This document shows, one piece after another, positions 6,206-14,960 of a stretch of 64,000 nt of DNA. Source of the stretch: Actinoplanes sandaracinus (GTDB lineage: Bacteria; Actinomycetota; Actinomycetes; Mycobacteriales; Micromonosporaceae); the NCBI RefSeq assembly GCF_030009775.1, contig NZ_JASCTH010000013.1, positions 1 through 64,000 on the forward strand, in the 5' to 3' direction. The notes beneath the pieces were generated by a model. That model saw nothing but the letters and a program-made list of their open reading frames with translations, was not told the origin of the DNA and searched no databases. The translations under genes were made by a program, and so were the position numbers. Numbering within the stretch: position 1 is the stretch's first letter; each line of letters opens with the position of its first letter.

Positions 6206-8701
6206 TTATCGGGTCTTGATGCGGAGGAAGGTGACCGAGTTCGCGGGGAACTCGCGGGTGAAGGTGGAGGAGATCCCGCCGACGGTCGTGGTGACCGGCT
6301 GGATCGGCTCCGCCGACCGGGTGTTCTGCTCGCCCGGGTCACCGGTGATCACGGTCTGCTTCGCGGTCCGGGCCACCTTGCGCCCACCCAGGTCGATCTT
6401 CGTGACGGCCGGGGTGTCCTGCGCGTTGACGACCTTGACGATCAGCTCGCGGGCCTTGGTGTCCTCGGTGACAACCTGGGCGAACGGCTCGGTCACCGCG
6501 TTGTCGTCGAACGAGGCCCACTCCACGCCGTTCAGGAACAGCGTGACCTTGGTGCCACGGACCTGGACCTTGAGGTCGTAGGTCTGGCCGGTCGTCACCG
6601 TGTTGGGCTTGGTGAGGATCTGCTCCTTGGCGCTGGTGACGCCCTTCTCGACGGCGCCCTGGGTGTTGTTCCAGCCGCCCAGGTTCCACCAGTAGAAGTT
6701 GCCGGTCTCCTGGATGCCGAACGCGACCAGGAAGCCCTCGGCGCCGGCGGTCTTGGTGGCCTTCAGCGTGTAGTCGTAATCGGTCTCGCTGATGGTGGCC
6801 GCCTTGACCATGGTGTCCTCGGCCGCCGTGTCGGTCTGCGTGTAGGCGCCGTTGGTCACGCTCCACGTGCCCCGCGGCTGCACCGCGCTCCAGCCGTCGG
6901 CATTGCCGTCGCTGAAGTCGTCGCTGAACAGCACGCTGCCGTCCGGCCTGGTGACCTTGACGTCGTCGTAGGCGGCGGCGGTACGCCAGGTGGAGAGCCC
7001 GATCCCGCCGGTGATCGGCTTCGGCCGCACCACGTCGCCGGTCGTCGTGGTCGGGATGACCTTGTCACCGACGTTGTTCATGAACAGCTTCTGCACCTGG
7101 TAGCTGGTGGAGCCCCACGACTCGTCGTTGTCGAACCAGATCATGTCCGGCTTCCACTGCACGTTGTCGATGTTGGCGAGCAGCGGCGCGTAGGACGCCA
7201 TCTTCACCACGTCGGCGTTGCGCTCCAGGCCGGTCATGTAGGCGGCCTCGGCCAGCGAGTTGAACAGCTTGTTGTCCAGCGACGCGTATTCGCCGAGGAA
7301 GACCTTCGGGCCATTGCGGTCGTACGAGTCGTAGCGCTTGTTGTTCTGCAGGAACCACGACGGGCTGTTGTAGTAGTGCTCGTCGACCATGTCCGAGCCG
7401 TGCGCCCGGTTCTTGGCCCACAGGTTCTCGAACGTGCCGCCCTGATCGTCCGGGCCGGAGTTGCTGACGACGGTGATCGTCGGGTGCTTCGCCTTGATGG
7501 CGGCCTCGAACTTGAGGAAGTTCGCCCAGTACTCCTCGGGCAGGTTCTCCTCGTTGCCGACGCCGATCGTGGTCAGCCCGAACGGCTTCGGGTGCCCCAT
7601 GTCGGCGCGCAGCTTGCCCCAGGTGGTCGTGACCGGCCCGTTGGCGAACTCGATCAGGTCGAGGGTGTCCTGGATGTGCTTCTGCAGCAGCGCCTCGTCG
7701 ACGGTGGCGCGGTTCTGGCCACAACCGGTGACCAGGGCCGGCACCACCGGCAGCGGCATGGCGCCGATGTCCTCGGAGAACTGGAAGTACTCGTAGTAGC
7801 CCAGGCCGTAGGTCTGGTTGTAGCCCCAGAAGTTCTTGTTCGTGGCCCGCGTCTCGACCGGCCCGACGGTGTCCTTCCACTGGTAGGACCGGGCACGCGG
7901 GTAGTTGTTGGCGGCGTCGTACGGGTACATGCTGCCGGTGTTGACCAGGCAGCCGCCGGGGAACCGGACGAAGCCCGGGTCCAGGTCGGCGATCTTCTGC
8001 GCCAGGTCCTTGCGCAGGCCGTTGGCGCGGCCCTTGTAGGTGTCCCGCGGGAACAGCGAAATCTCGTCGAGCCGCAGCGTGGTGGCGCCGGACGCCTTCA
8101 CCGAGAGCCGGGCGGCGTCGCTGGTGGCGGTGGCCCTCAGGGTGCCCGTGTACTTCTTCCAGGTGTCACCGGAGACCGCGACTTTCAGCGGCGCCGAGAG
8201 AGCGGCGCCGTCCGCGGTCTGCAGCGTGATGTCGAGCGTGGCCGCGGCGTCGGCCCGTGCCCAGACCGAGAAGTTGTAGTGCTCCGACCGGGCGACCGCG
8301 AGCCCGGTGTTGTAGCCGGCGTTGGTGACGCCGGCCGCGCCACTGAGCTTGAGGTAGTTGCGGTTGCGCTCGTGGAGCCGCTGGTCGTCGTTCACCACGG
8401 TGGCCGAGCCGGAGGTGGTCCAGGCGGTCAGCCCGGTGTAGCCGGCGGCGTCGGTGGCGTTGAACTCGAACGAGCGGTTGCGGACCAGTTCGGCGTAGAG
8501 ACCGCCGTCGGCCGCGTAGTTGATGTCCTCGAAGAAGACGCCGTACATGGACCTGGGAATGGCGGCTCCGGTCGCGCCCGGGCTCACCGTGATGGTGTAG
8601 TCAGGCTCGACCGCGTAGGCGGCGACGGGCGGGGAGACCGCGAGCGGGAGCGTGACCAGAACAGCGGCCGCGCCCGCGAGGCGGTAGGGGATCTTGCGCA
8701 T
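6206..8701 (-). CDS. Secreted GH51 alpha-L-arabinofuranosidase with added domains
   Basis: 831 residues from ATG 8701. A Sec signal covers about 1-30 (RLAGAAAVLVTLPLAVSPPVAAYA). GH51 opens with IPRSMYGVFFEDINYAADGGLYAE, followed by an inserted beta-sandwich (about 85-220, CBM4_9-like). The catalytic barrel has acid/base E384 (GVGNEEN) and nucleophile E471 (FLGEYAS). Residues about 605-760 form a laminin-G/concanavalin-like module (DDFSDGNADGW), placed between the barrel and the C-terminal GH51 sandwich. It releases terminal arabinofuranose from plant polymers. It is first gene of the operon with the GH43 enzyme. Confidence 0.93.
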   Translation of the reverse strand: MRKIPYRLAGAAAVLVTLPLAVSPPVAAYAVEPDYTITVSPGATGAAIPRSMYGVFFEDINYAADGGLYAELVRNRSFEFNATDAAGYTGLTAWTTSGSATVVNDDQRLHERNRNYLKLSGAAGVTNAGYNTGLAVARSEHYNFSVWARADAAATLDITLQTADGAALSAPLKVAVSGDTWKKYTGTLRATATSDAARLSVKASGATTLRLDEISLFPRDTYKGRANGLRKDLAQKIADLDPGFVRFPGGCLVNTGSMYPYDAANNYPRARSYQWKDTVGPVETRATNKNFWGYNQTYGLGYYEYFQFSEDIGAMPLPVVPALVTGCGQNRATVDEALLQKHIQDTLDLIEFANGPVTTTWGKLRADMGHPKPFGLTTIGVGNEENLPEEYWANFLKFEAAIKAKHPTITVVSNSGPDDQGGTFENLWAKNRAHGSDMVDEHYYNSPSWFLQNNKRYDSYDRNGPKVFLGEYASLDNKLFNSLAEAAYMTGLERNADVVKMASYAPLLANIDNVQWKPDMIWFDNDESWGSTSYQVQKLFMNNVGDKVIPTTTTGDVVRPKPITGGIGLSTWRTAAAYDDVKVTRPDGSVLFSDDFSDGNADGWSAVQPRGTWSVTNGAYTQTDTAAEDTMVKAATISETDYDYTLKATKTAGAEGFLVAFGIQETGNFYWWNLGGWNNTQGAVEKGVTSAKEQILTKPNTVTTGQTYDLKVQVRGTKVTLFLNGVEWASFDDNAVTEPFAQVVTEDTKARELIVKVVNAQDTPAVTKIDLGGRKVARTAKQTVITGDPGEQNTRSAEPIQPVTTTVGGISSTFTREFPANSVTFLRIKTR

Positions 8702-8788
8702 GAGGGGTCCTCCGGTGCGGATCGCAACGGTTTCAGAAGTGTTTCCGGTGGACGATCTCAGCAATGTGTACGCAAACATCGACACCCC

Positions 8789-8794
8789 TGTCAA
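8789..8794 (-). promoter_or_regulatory. Candidate -35 box of the arabinofuranosidase operon
   Basis: On the minus strand this reads TTGACA, a perfect -35 hexamer, followed after 17-18 bases by GTACAC/TACACA near 8766-8771 as a weak -10. The distance to the GH51 ATG at 8701 leaves a leader of about 55 bases. Confidence 0.5.
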
Positions 8795-8813
8795 GAGTTC
8801 GCAGTCGATGGTC

Positions 8814-8827
8814 TTGCAGCGCTGCAA
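8814..8827. promoter_or_regulatory. LacI-type operator, palindrome 1
   Basis: TTGCAGCGCTGCAA is a perfect 14-bp palindrome with the central CG typical of LacI-family operators. It lies 20 bp upstream of the candidate -35 box of the arabinofuranosidase operon. The cognate regulator is not in the window. Confidence 0.6.
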
Positions 8828-8845
8828 CCCCGGGAGTAGGGGTTT

Positions 8846-8857
8846 GTTAACGCTAAC
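8846..8857. promoter_or_regulatory. LacI-type operator, palindrome 2 (arabinose-type)
   Basis: GTTAACGCTAAC is a near-perfect dyad differing at one position pair from the GTTAGCGCTAAC core of actinobacterial arabinose LacI-family operators. Its centre is 31 bp from palindrome 1, about three helical turns, so one tetramer could bridge both. The rest of 8858-9090 shows no gene and no other clear signal. Confidence 0.6.
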
Positions 8858-9092
8858 CAGGCAGAACGCCGACGAGGGCGCCCCCCGGCCGGATGGGGAT
8901 TGCCGGCGGGTTCCCGGGCCCCCGTCGCCGATGCGCCCGATTGCGCCGACCGCTTGCGAAAAGTCCTCGAAACCCTGAGGTTGTACGGAGAAGCGCGGCT
9001 CAGCCTCTCGCGGGTCGGTAGGCGCGGTGGACGTGGCGAAACCACGGGCGCACTGTGTGACGAGTCGATATTGCTGGGCAAACGTGACGGAC

Positions 9093-9114
9093 GTTCACGC
9101 CTCGTTCACTTCGA
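9093..9114 (+). promoter_or_regulatory. PHO box (PhoP direct repeats) upstream of phoX
   Basis: Two adjacent 11-bp direct repeats, GTTCACGCCTC and GTTCACTTCGA, match the GTTCACC-type direct-repeat unit bound by PhoP in streptomycetes. They lie 94 bp upstream of the phoX start. This predicts induction under phosphate limitation. Confidence 0.75.
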
Positions 9115-9207
9115 CGGCACCTGTCCAGGGTGGTCGCGGTCGACCTGGGCTCTTAGCGTCCGGGCAGCCCGTCATCGAGTCCGGTGACGAGAGACCGAGG
9201 AGAACCG

Positions 9208-11325
9208 ATGCCAGACCAGATTCGCCGACTGCTGCCGCTGCTGGGACACAGTGGCGGTAGCCGAGACGCGATGACTTGTCTGTACCGATGTGGCAACGCG
9301 TGTGACCACCCCGTACCGAACGAGTCCGCGAACCCGTACATCGGTGACGTGGTGAACGCCGAGATGACCCGCCGTGGCGTGGTCCGCGCCGGCGCCGTCG
9401 GCGCCATGGTGCTCGGCTTCGGCGGGTCCGCGCTCGCGGCCGCCGCGCCCGCGGCGGCCGCCCCGGCCGCCGGGCCGCTCGGCCACCCCGGCCCTGGCCA
9501 CCACCACCAGCCCCAGAAGGCCGGCAGGCTGACCTTCGACACGGTCCCCCCGAACACCCTCGACCAGGTCACCATCCCGGCCGGCTACCGGTCGTCCGTG
9601 GTGATCCGCTGGGGCGACCCGGTCGTTCCCGGCGCGCCCGCGTTCGACGTCGACAACCAGACCGCCGCCGCCCAGTTGAAGCAGTTCGGCTACAACAACG
9701 ACTTCGTCGGCGTCATCCCCATCCCCGGCCACCGGGACCGCGCCCTGCTCGTGGTGAACCACGAGTACACCAACGAGGACCTGATGTTCCGCGGCTTCAC
9801 CAGCCACGACGCCCTCACCGTCGAGCAGGTGAAGATCGCCATGGCGGCGCACGGCCTCTCCGTCGTGGAGATCGAGCGCGTCGGCCGCACCGGCGAGTGG
9901 AAGCAGGTCTTGAGCCGCCGCCTCCGCTACAACCGCCGCATCACGATGCTGGACACCGAATTCAAGCTGACCGGCCCGGTGGCCGGCACGGCGCTCGTCA
10001 AGACCGCCGCCGACCCCTCCGGCAGGATCGCCATCGGCACGCTGAACAACTGCGCCGGCGGCGTCACCCCGTGGGGCACCGTGCTCTCCGGCGAGGAGAA
10101 CTTCAACCAGTACTTCGTCGGCGGCGATGCCGTCGCGGCCGACGTCAAGCCGAAACTGGCCCGCTACGGCATCTCCACCACGGCCCGCTACCCGAGCGGC
10201 AGCCGCAAGTGGGAGCGGGCGCAGGAGCGCTTCGACCTGGCCCGGCACCCCAACGAGGCCAACCGGTTCGGCTGGATCGTCGAGATCGACCCGTTCGACC
10301 CGGAGGGCCGCCCGCGCAAGCACACCGCGATGGGCCGGTTCAAGCACGAGGGTGCGAACGTCATCGTCGCCAAGAACGGCAAGGTCGTCGCGTACATGGG
10401 CGACGACGAGCGCTTCGACTACCTGTACAAGTTCGTCTCGGACAAGAAGTACATCGACAGCGACGCGCCGTGGGCACGCAAGCACAACCTGACCCTGCTG
10501 GAGTCGGGCACGCTCTACGTCGCCAAGGTGACCGGCGACAGCCCGGCCACCGAGATCGACGGCACCGGCAAGCTGCCCACGGACGGCAAGTTCGACGGGC
10601 GGGGCGAGTGGATCAAGCTGGTCTCCGGTAACACCTCGTTCGTGCCCGGCATGACCGCGATCGACGTGCTCACCTTCACCCGGCTCGCCGGTGACGCGGT
10701 CGGCGCCACCAAGATGGACCGTCCCGAGGACGTCCAGCCCAGCCTGCGCACCGGCAAGATCTACGCGGCGATGACCAACAACTCCAACCGTGGCGTCGGC
10801 GCCAACGCCAAGGCGGACGAGGCCAACCCCCGCAACGCCAACAAGCACGGCCACATCTTCGAGATCACCGAGGACAAAGGCGACCACACGGGTACGAGGT
10901 TCAGCTGGCAACTTCCGATCGTCTGCGGTGACCCGGCCTCGGCCGACACCTACTTCGGCGGGTACGACAAGAGCGCCGTCTCCCCGATCTCCTGCCCCGA
11001 CAACGTCGCCTTCGACAGCGCCGGTAACCTGTGGATCTCGACCGACGGCAACGCGCTGGGCAGCAACGACGGCCTGTTCGCCACGCCGATCGAGGGCAAG
11101 GAGCGCGGCCACCTCCGCCAGTTCCTGACCGTGCCCCCCGGCGCCGAGACCTGTGGGCCGTTCATCACGAAGGACGACAGGTCGGTCTTCGTCGCGGTCC
11201 AGCACCCCGGCGAGATCAGCGGCGCGTCGGTGGACAATCCGGCCTCGGTCTGGCCCGACGGCGACTTCGCCAAGCCCGGCGTCGTCGTGACCTGGCGCAA
11301 GGACGGCGGCCCGATCGGAAGCTGA
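9208..11325 (+). CDS. phoX: PhoX alkaline phosphatase (DUF839), Tat-exported
   Basis: 705 residues. The start at 9208 is chosen because GAGGAG precedes it at 9196-9201. The long N-region typical of PhoX leads into a Tat motif TRRGVVRAG (R55-R56) and an Ala-rich h-region to about residue 85. PhoX signatures follow: NHEYTNEDLMF, NCAGGVTPWGTVLSGEEN (metal-binding Glu pair), GRFKHEGANVI, YMGDDERFDYLYKF and PDNVAFD. The enzyme is a secreted monoesterase using Ca and Fe that frees phosphate from organic esters. It stands alone, behind a PHO box and before a terminator. Confidence 0.95.
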   Translation: MPDQIRRLLPLLGHSGGSRDAMTCLYRCGNACDHPVPNESANPYIGDVVNAEMTRRGVVRAGAVGAMVLGFGGSALAAAAPAAAAPAAGPLGHPGPGHHHQPQKAGRLTFDTVPPNTLDQVTIPAGYRSSVVIRWGDPVVPGAPAFDVDNQTAAAQLKQFGYNNDFVGVIPIPGHRDRALLVVNHEYTNEDLMFRGFTSHDALTVEQVKIAMAAHGLSVVEIERVGRTGEWKQVLSRRLRYNRRITMLDTEFKLTGPVAGTALVKTAADPSGRIAIGTLNNCAGGVTPWGTVLSGEENFNQYFVGGDAVAADVKPKLARYGISTTARYPSGSRKWERAQERFDLARHPNEANRFGWIVEIDPFDPEGRPRKHTAMGRFKHEGANVIVAKNGKVVAYMGDDERFDYLYKFVSDKKYIDSDAPWARKHNLTLLESGTLYVAKVTGDSPATEIDGTGKLPTDGKFDGRGEWIKLVSGNTSFVPGMTAIDVLTFTRLAGDAVGATKMDRPEDVQPSLRTGKIYAAMTNNSNRGVGANAKADEANPRNANKHGHIFEITEDKGDHTGTRFSWQLPIVCGDPASADTYFGGYDKSAVSPISCPDNVAFDSAGNLWISTDGNALGSNDGLFATPIEGKERGHLRQFLTVPPGAETCGPFITKDDRSVFVAVQHPGEISGASVDNPASVWPDGDFAKPGVVVTWRKDGGPIGS

Positions 11326-11359
11326 TCCATCCGGGCTTCCGGGCCTCCGAGCTTGGGCA

Positions 11360-11390
11360 AACGGCCGCGGCGTTCGACGCCGCGGCCGTT
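11360..11390 (+). terminator. Intrinsic terminator of phoX
   Basis: A perfect 13-bp stem (11360-11372 / 11378-11390) with a 5-base loop, followed by a short pyrimidine run cctttcc, begins 34 bp after the phoX stop. Confidence 0.85.
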
Positions 11391-11415
11391 CCTTTCCTGG
11401 TAAGGCCCACCTAGC

Positions 11416-12174
11416 ATGGCGGCCGTGCTTCTCAAGCTGTTCTCGGCGCTGGGCCGCCACCCCCTGGCCGTCCTGCTGACAGCGCTGGCCATGGGCACCG
11501 GCGTCGGCGTCCTGCGGGAGACGGCGGGCAGCCCGGTCCGGGACGCGGCCGACCTCGGCTACGCCGTGATCCTGCTCGGCTCGTTCGGATCAGCCGTCCT
11601 GGCGCTCTACCGGTACCGCCCGGCGACCCTGATAGCGCGACCCCACGTTGCCGCCTTCGACACCCCGCCCGACGTCGGACTGACGCTCGTCATCGCGGCC
11701 GTCACCTTCCAGGGCAGCGGGACGATCGCCGACCGGTTGTGGGAGATCGCCGACGGACAAGAACTCCGGGGCATCGGCCTGACCTTCGCCATGGCATGGG
11801 CCGTCATCATCTCCCTGGCGTGGTGGCGGTTGCTCCGCCCACTGCGGGTCCGGCTGCGGCCCGATGGCATCGAGGAACACCGGGCCTACGGCGCGATGTT
11901 CGTTCCCTGGGAGGCGTTCGCCGGTGTCGGATACCCGGCGGTCCCCGACGGACACGGCCGGGTCGCCCTCACCTTCTCCCGGCCGGACCTCGTCCGCGGC
12001 CGCGGCTGGCGTCCCCTCGGCTCGGCCTTGGGACCCGCCGGCACCGATGCGCTCTTCCTGTCCCGGGTGCTCCACGAGTACGCCCACCGCCCCGACCTGC
12101 GGGCCGCCATCGGCTCCGAAGCCGAACGCGACCGTCTGGTCCAGACGTGGGGCAGCACCCCCGCCCTACGCTGA
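11416..12174 (+). CDS. Four-TM membrane protein with C-terminal soluble domain, unknown function
   Basis: 252 residues. Four hydrophobic segments are visible near 14-33, 47-67, 90-108 and 122-144. The remaining 108 residues are soluble and begin RVRLRPDGIEEHRAYGAMFVPWEAFAGVGYPAV, a pattern seen in bacterial PH-like domains that follow membrane anchors. No catalytic motif is visible. It starts just after the phoX terminator, so it is probably transcribed separately. No strong Shine-Dalgarno sequence fixes the start; GTG 11425 is an alternative. Confidence 0.65.
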   Translation: MAAVLLKLFSALGRHPLAVLLTALAMGTGVGVLRETAGSPVRDAADLGYAVILLGSFGSAVLALYRYRPATLIARPHVAAFDTPPDVGLTLVIAAVTFQGSGTIADRLWEIADGQELRGIGLTFAMAWAVIISLAWWRLLRPLRVRLRPDGIEEHRAYGAMFVPWEAFAGVGYPAVPDGHGRVALTFSRPDLVRGRGWRPLGSALGPAGTDALFLSRVLHEYAHRPDLRAAIGSEAERDRLVQTWGSTPALR

Positions 12175-12340
12175 TATGCCGCGATCGCCGCCGAGGACGA
12201 ACCCCGCCGCCCGAGCTCGGGCCCTGAACGTGCCCGGCCGGCGGCGGCTCTGCGCAGCACCATCGACCCCTTCAGGCCGACGTGGCCACCGGCCCACCCG
12301 CGCGCCTCCCCACGCCACCGATCGCGATCCACACCGACCG

Positions 12341-12412
12341 CGTTCTTGGTCTGGCGGCGTTCTTGCTTGGTCTGGCGGCGTTCTTGGTCTGGCGGCGTTC
12401 TTGGCCTGACCG
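12341..12412. repeat. 17-bp minisatellite, four units
   Basis: Four imperfect units of CGTTCTTGGTCTGGCGG, one with a 4-bp insertion (12358-12378), the last diverged to a TGGCCTGACCG end. Confidence 0.85.
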
Positions 12413-12682
12413 CGTCCTTCGCCCGACCGCGTCCCTCACCTGACCTTGCCAGCGCCGTTCGGCCGCGGCTGACCGCCCGTTAGCCGCACCGGCGATGGGG
12501 GATGCGGGCGGCGATAGGCCGACGTGCGCGATGTCGAAGGGGTGGCCTCGCGTCCGGGGCCGCAGATCTTCGCATTCGTGGCGCCCCACCTCGTGCGCGG
12601 ACAGAGGGCGCGGCGTCGACCCCCGACCCGCCGTAGTCCGTCGCTGGAAAATCTGGGGCGGCATGGTGTGTGCCAAAAGTCT

Positions 12683-12723
12683 GACACCCGTTGTGGGTGT
12701 AGCTAACACCCACAACGGGCGTC
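12683..12723. repeat. Dispersed palindromic element A, copy 1
   Basis: An 18-bp inverted repeat (12683-12700 / 12706-12723, one mismatch) around loop AGCTA. Each arm is itself a dyad, ACACCC-N5-GGGTGT, so two dyads lie 22 bp apart centre to centre. The same element with the same flank (CATGGTGTG...AAAAGT) occurs at 28763-28815. Confidence 0.85.
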
Positions 12724-12730
12724 GAAAAAT

Positions 12731-12842
12731 CGGACGGCAGGACGGCAGGACGGCAGGACGGCAGGACGGCAGGACGGCAGGACGGCAGGACGGCAGGACG
12801 GCAGGACGGCAGGACGGCAAGACGCCAAGACGCCAAGACGCC
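12731..12842. repeat. 8-bp tandem repeat array, 14 units
   Basis: Fourteen consecutive 8-bp units. The first ten after a variant start are exact AGGACGGC, then three are AAGACGCC. The array begins 8 bp after palindromic element A. Eight is not a multiple of three, so it cannot encode a simple in-frame repeat shorter than eight residues; a simple-sequence origin by slippage is likely. Confidence 0.95.
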
Positions 12843-13049
12843 AGGACGTGTCCGTCCGCGGGCACCCGGTGGCTGAGCCGATCTTGGCTGGCTGGTCATG
12901 AGCGCGGTCCGCGGCGGGTCCGGGCGGAGCTCACGGTCAGCAGGCAGGACCGGCCAGGATCCATCCCGGTCCCCGGGGTTCCACGACCTGCCCCAGCGGT
13001 CCACCACGTCCATGCGGTGCTTCCGGGATCGCGTTCGCCTCCGCCGACT

Positions 13050-13186
13050 GTAGATCTGCTGGCCGTGCGAATCCGCGGTCGAAACGGACGCGAGGCAGCA
13101 CTCTCGCACGGCCAGCAGGTCAACTCACTGGAGAAGCCAACGGACCCGGGTTGATGCCGTGTTCACACCGTTGCCTAGGCGCTCCC
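13050..13186. repeat. Dispersed 137-bp element B, copy 1
   Basis: It aligns without gaps to 14961-15097 at roughly 80 percent identity by eye. A 17-bp inverted repeat (arm GATCTGCTGGCCGTGCG, one G-T-type change in the right arm) encloses about 37 bases. The conserved tail includes GTTCACACCGTTGCC. The stem is better conserved than the loop, which suggests a structural constraint. Confidence 0.8.
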
Positions 13187-13651
13187 GAGGGCAGGGGGCG
13201 TCCGGGACATGGCGGCCGTTGGCCGGGGCCCGGCCGGGGGCAGGAGTCCAGCGTCGGGCCGGGGCCGGGGCCGGGCATGGCAGGGCAGGGCTCGGGTAAC
13301 GGGGCGGAGGCCGGAGGGCGGAAGTAGGGGCCGGAGGCGGAGGCCGGGACCGGGACCGGAGCCGGGGCTGGGCGGGGGCCGAAGGTCGGGGGCCAGCTTG
13401 TCGTAGTGGCGGCTGCGGGAAGGTAGCCGGGTGTCGGTGGAACCCGACCGGGGCGACCTCAACGGATTGGCGGCTGTGGGGTTGTCCAGGTGGCGGCGGT
13501 CGTTGGCGGGGCCACCTTGTCGGACTGGGGGTCCAGGGGCTGTGCCAACCTCGGCGCTGCCGTGCGCGCGTGCCGGACGATCCATACGCGATCGACGGTA
13601 GCGGAGACGGTCGATGTCGCACGCGGTCGGGTGGCCTGAGGACGGGTGTCA

Positions 13652-13780
13652 TTCGGCTGGGTGATCCGCATGCCTGTAATTCGGCTGGTGATCCGCATGG
13701 CACCTACGGCCGGGTGATCCGCATGTCTGTCATACGGCTGGTGATCCGCATGGCGCCTACGGCTCGGTGATCCGCGTGGC
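13652..13780. repeat. 26/27-bp tandem repeat upstream of the dehydrogenase gene
   Basis: Five copies of a unit containing CGGCTGGTGATCCGCATG, with the GTGATCCGC core at 13661, 13688, 13714, 13741 and 13767. Spacings alternate 27 and 26 bp, so the higher-order unit is 53 bp. It ends about 110 bp before the start of the dehydrogenase gene. Confidence 0.85.
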
Positions 13781-13888
13781 GTCCGGGGTGACGGTGGGGC
13801 GGTGGTGCCACACCTGTCAAAGGGGCGGGCGGCGATCCGCCGATTGCCGATCTCCCGACCCGGCGCGGGAGCTGGCAAGCTGGCCGCC

Positions 13889-14830
13889 ATGAAGGTTCTG
13901 CTGCCCGACACCATCGAACTCGACCCGGAACTCCCGGCCGGCGTGGAGACGGTCGTCTACGACGCACGGCGGCCTGTGCCCGACGAGCACACCGACGCCG
14001 AAGTGCTGGTGGCCTGGGGCAGCACACAGGAGAACCTGTCGGACGCGGCGCAGCGGATCAAGTCGGTGCGGTGGGTGCAGACGCTCGCCGCCGGGCCGGA
14101 CGCGGTGCTGCAGGCCGGGTTCGGGACGGACGTGCTGGTCACCGCCGGCTTGGGACTTCACGACAAGACCGTCGCCGAGCACACGCTGGGTCTGGCGCTG
14201 GCCGCCGCCCGTCGGCTCAACCTGCTGGTCCGGGCCCAGATAGGGCATCGCTGGGCCGGAGAACTGGGCGGACTGCAGCCGGTGCGGGAGGAGAGTTCCT
14301 TCCGCACGCTCCGCGATGCGAACGTGGTCATCTGGGGCTTCGGCGGGATCGCCGCGACCCTCGCCCCGTTGCTCGCCGCCCTCGGCGCGAACGTGACCGG
14401 AGTGGCTCGCACCGCGGGCGAGCGGCACGGCTTCCCGATCGTGACTGACGCCGAGTTGTCCGGCGTGCTGCCCTCCACCGACCTGCTGATCAACATCCTG
14501 CCGGCCACTCCGGAGACGACTGGTGTCCTCGGCGCCGCGATCCTGGAGCGGCTGCCCGCCCACGCCTGGGTGGTGAACGTCGGTCGCGGCGCCACCCTCG
14601 ACGAGGCCGCTCTGCTCGCCGCGATCCGTGCCGGCCGGCTCGGCGGCGCCGCCCTCGACGTCTTCGAGACCGAGCCGCTGCCAACCACCTCCGGCCTATG
14701 GGACGAGCCCAACGTGATCATCACTCCGCATGCCGCCGGCGGTCGTCCTCTCGGGGCTTCCGCCCTGCTCACCGACAACCTGGCCGCCTACCTGGCCGGC
14801 ACCCCGCTGCGCAACGTCGTAACCCGCTAA
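13889..14830 (+). CDS. D-isomer-specific 2-hydroxyacid dehydrogenase
   Basis: 313 residues, the family's usual length. The NAD-binding Rossmann motif is VVIWGFGGIAATLAPLL (about 148-164). Catalytic residues are visible as Arg in VNVGRGA, Glu in LDVFETEPLP, and His in TPHAAGG. It reduces a 2-oxoacid or oxidises a D-2-hydroxyacid with NAD(P); the substrate cannot be deduced. The ATG at 13889 is chosen because the family fold starts here (MKVLLPDTIEL). The gene is isolated and bracketed by tandem repeats and by the two copies of element B. Confidence 0.9.
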   Translation: MKVLLPDTIELDPELPAGVETVVYDARRPVPDEHTDAEVLVAWGSTQENLSDAAQRIKSVRWVQTLAAGPDAVLQAGFGTDVLVTAGLGLHDKTVAEHTLGLALAAARRLNLLVRAQIGHRWAGELGGLQPVREESSFRTLRDANVVIWGFGGIAATLAPLLAALGANVTGVARTAGERHGFPIVTDAELSGVLPSTDLLINILPATPETTGVLGAAILERLPAHAWVVNVGRGATLDEAALLAAIRAGRLGGAALDVFETEPLPTTSGLWDEPNVIITPHAAGGRPLGASALLTDNLAAYLAGTPLRNVVTR

Positions 14831-14940
14831 CCTCGCCTGGCCTCGCCTACCCTCGCCTGGCCTCGCCTAACCTCGCCTAACCTCGCCTGGCCTCGCCTAC
14901 CCTCGCCTGGCCTCGCCTAACCTCGCCTGGCCTCGCCTGG
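14831..14940. repeat. 10-bp tandem repeat array, 11 units
   Basis: Eleven units of CCTCGCCTNN immediately after the dehydrogenase stop codon. The last two bases run gg, ac, gg, aa, aa, gg, ac, gg, aa, gg, gg, which shows a 50-bp higher-order duplication. No terminator is visible between the gene and the array. Confidence 0.95.
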
Positions 14941-14960
14941 CCGACGCACCCGTCCCAGGT

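Larger units (their letters stand above)
12175..13888. other. 1.7-kb intergenic region rich in repeats, no supported gene
   Basis: No frame has convincing coding character; the open frames translate into Arg/Pro/Ser-rich sequence or simple repeats. The region instead holds four tandem arrays and one copy each of two dispersed repeats (separate entries). Stretches 12413-12660, 12843-13045 and 13190-13640 contain nothing recognised. Confidence 0.6.

Noticed and set aside
4826..8839. A 1337-codon plus-strand frame across the arabinan operon
   Set aside because: No domain, antisense to GH43 and GH51 genes whose catalytic residues are visible.
12731..12842. Cys-Arg-Pro-Ala-Val-Leu-Pro-Ser repeat protein
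   Set aside because: The apparent repeat peptide is just the 8-bp DNA repeat read in three frames; no flanking coding sequence supports it.
13652..14940. CRISPR array
   Set aside because: The repeats are tandem with 10- or 26/27-bp periods and no unique spacers of 30-40 bp, and no cas genes are present.
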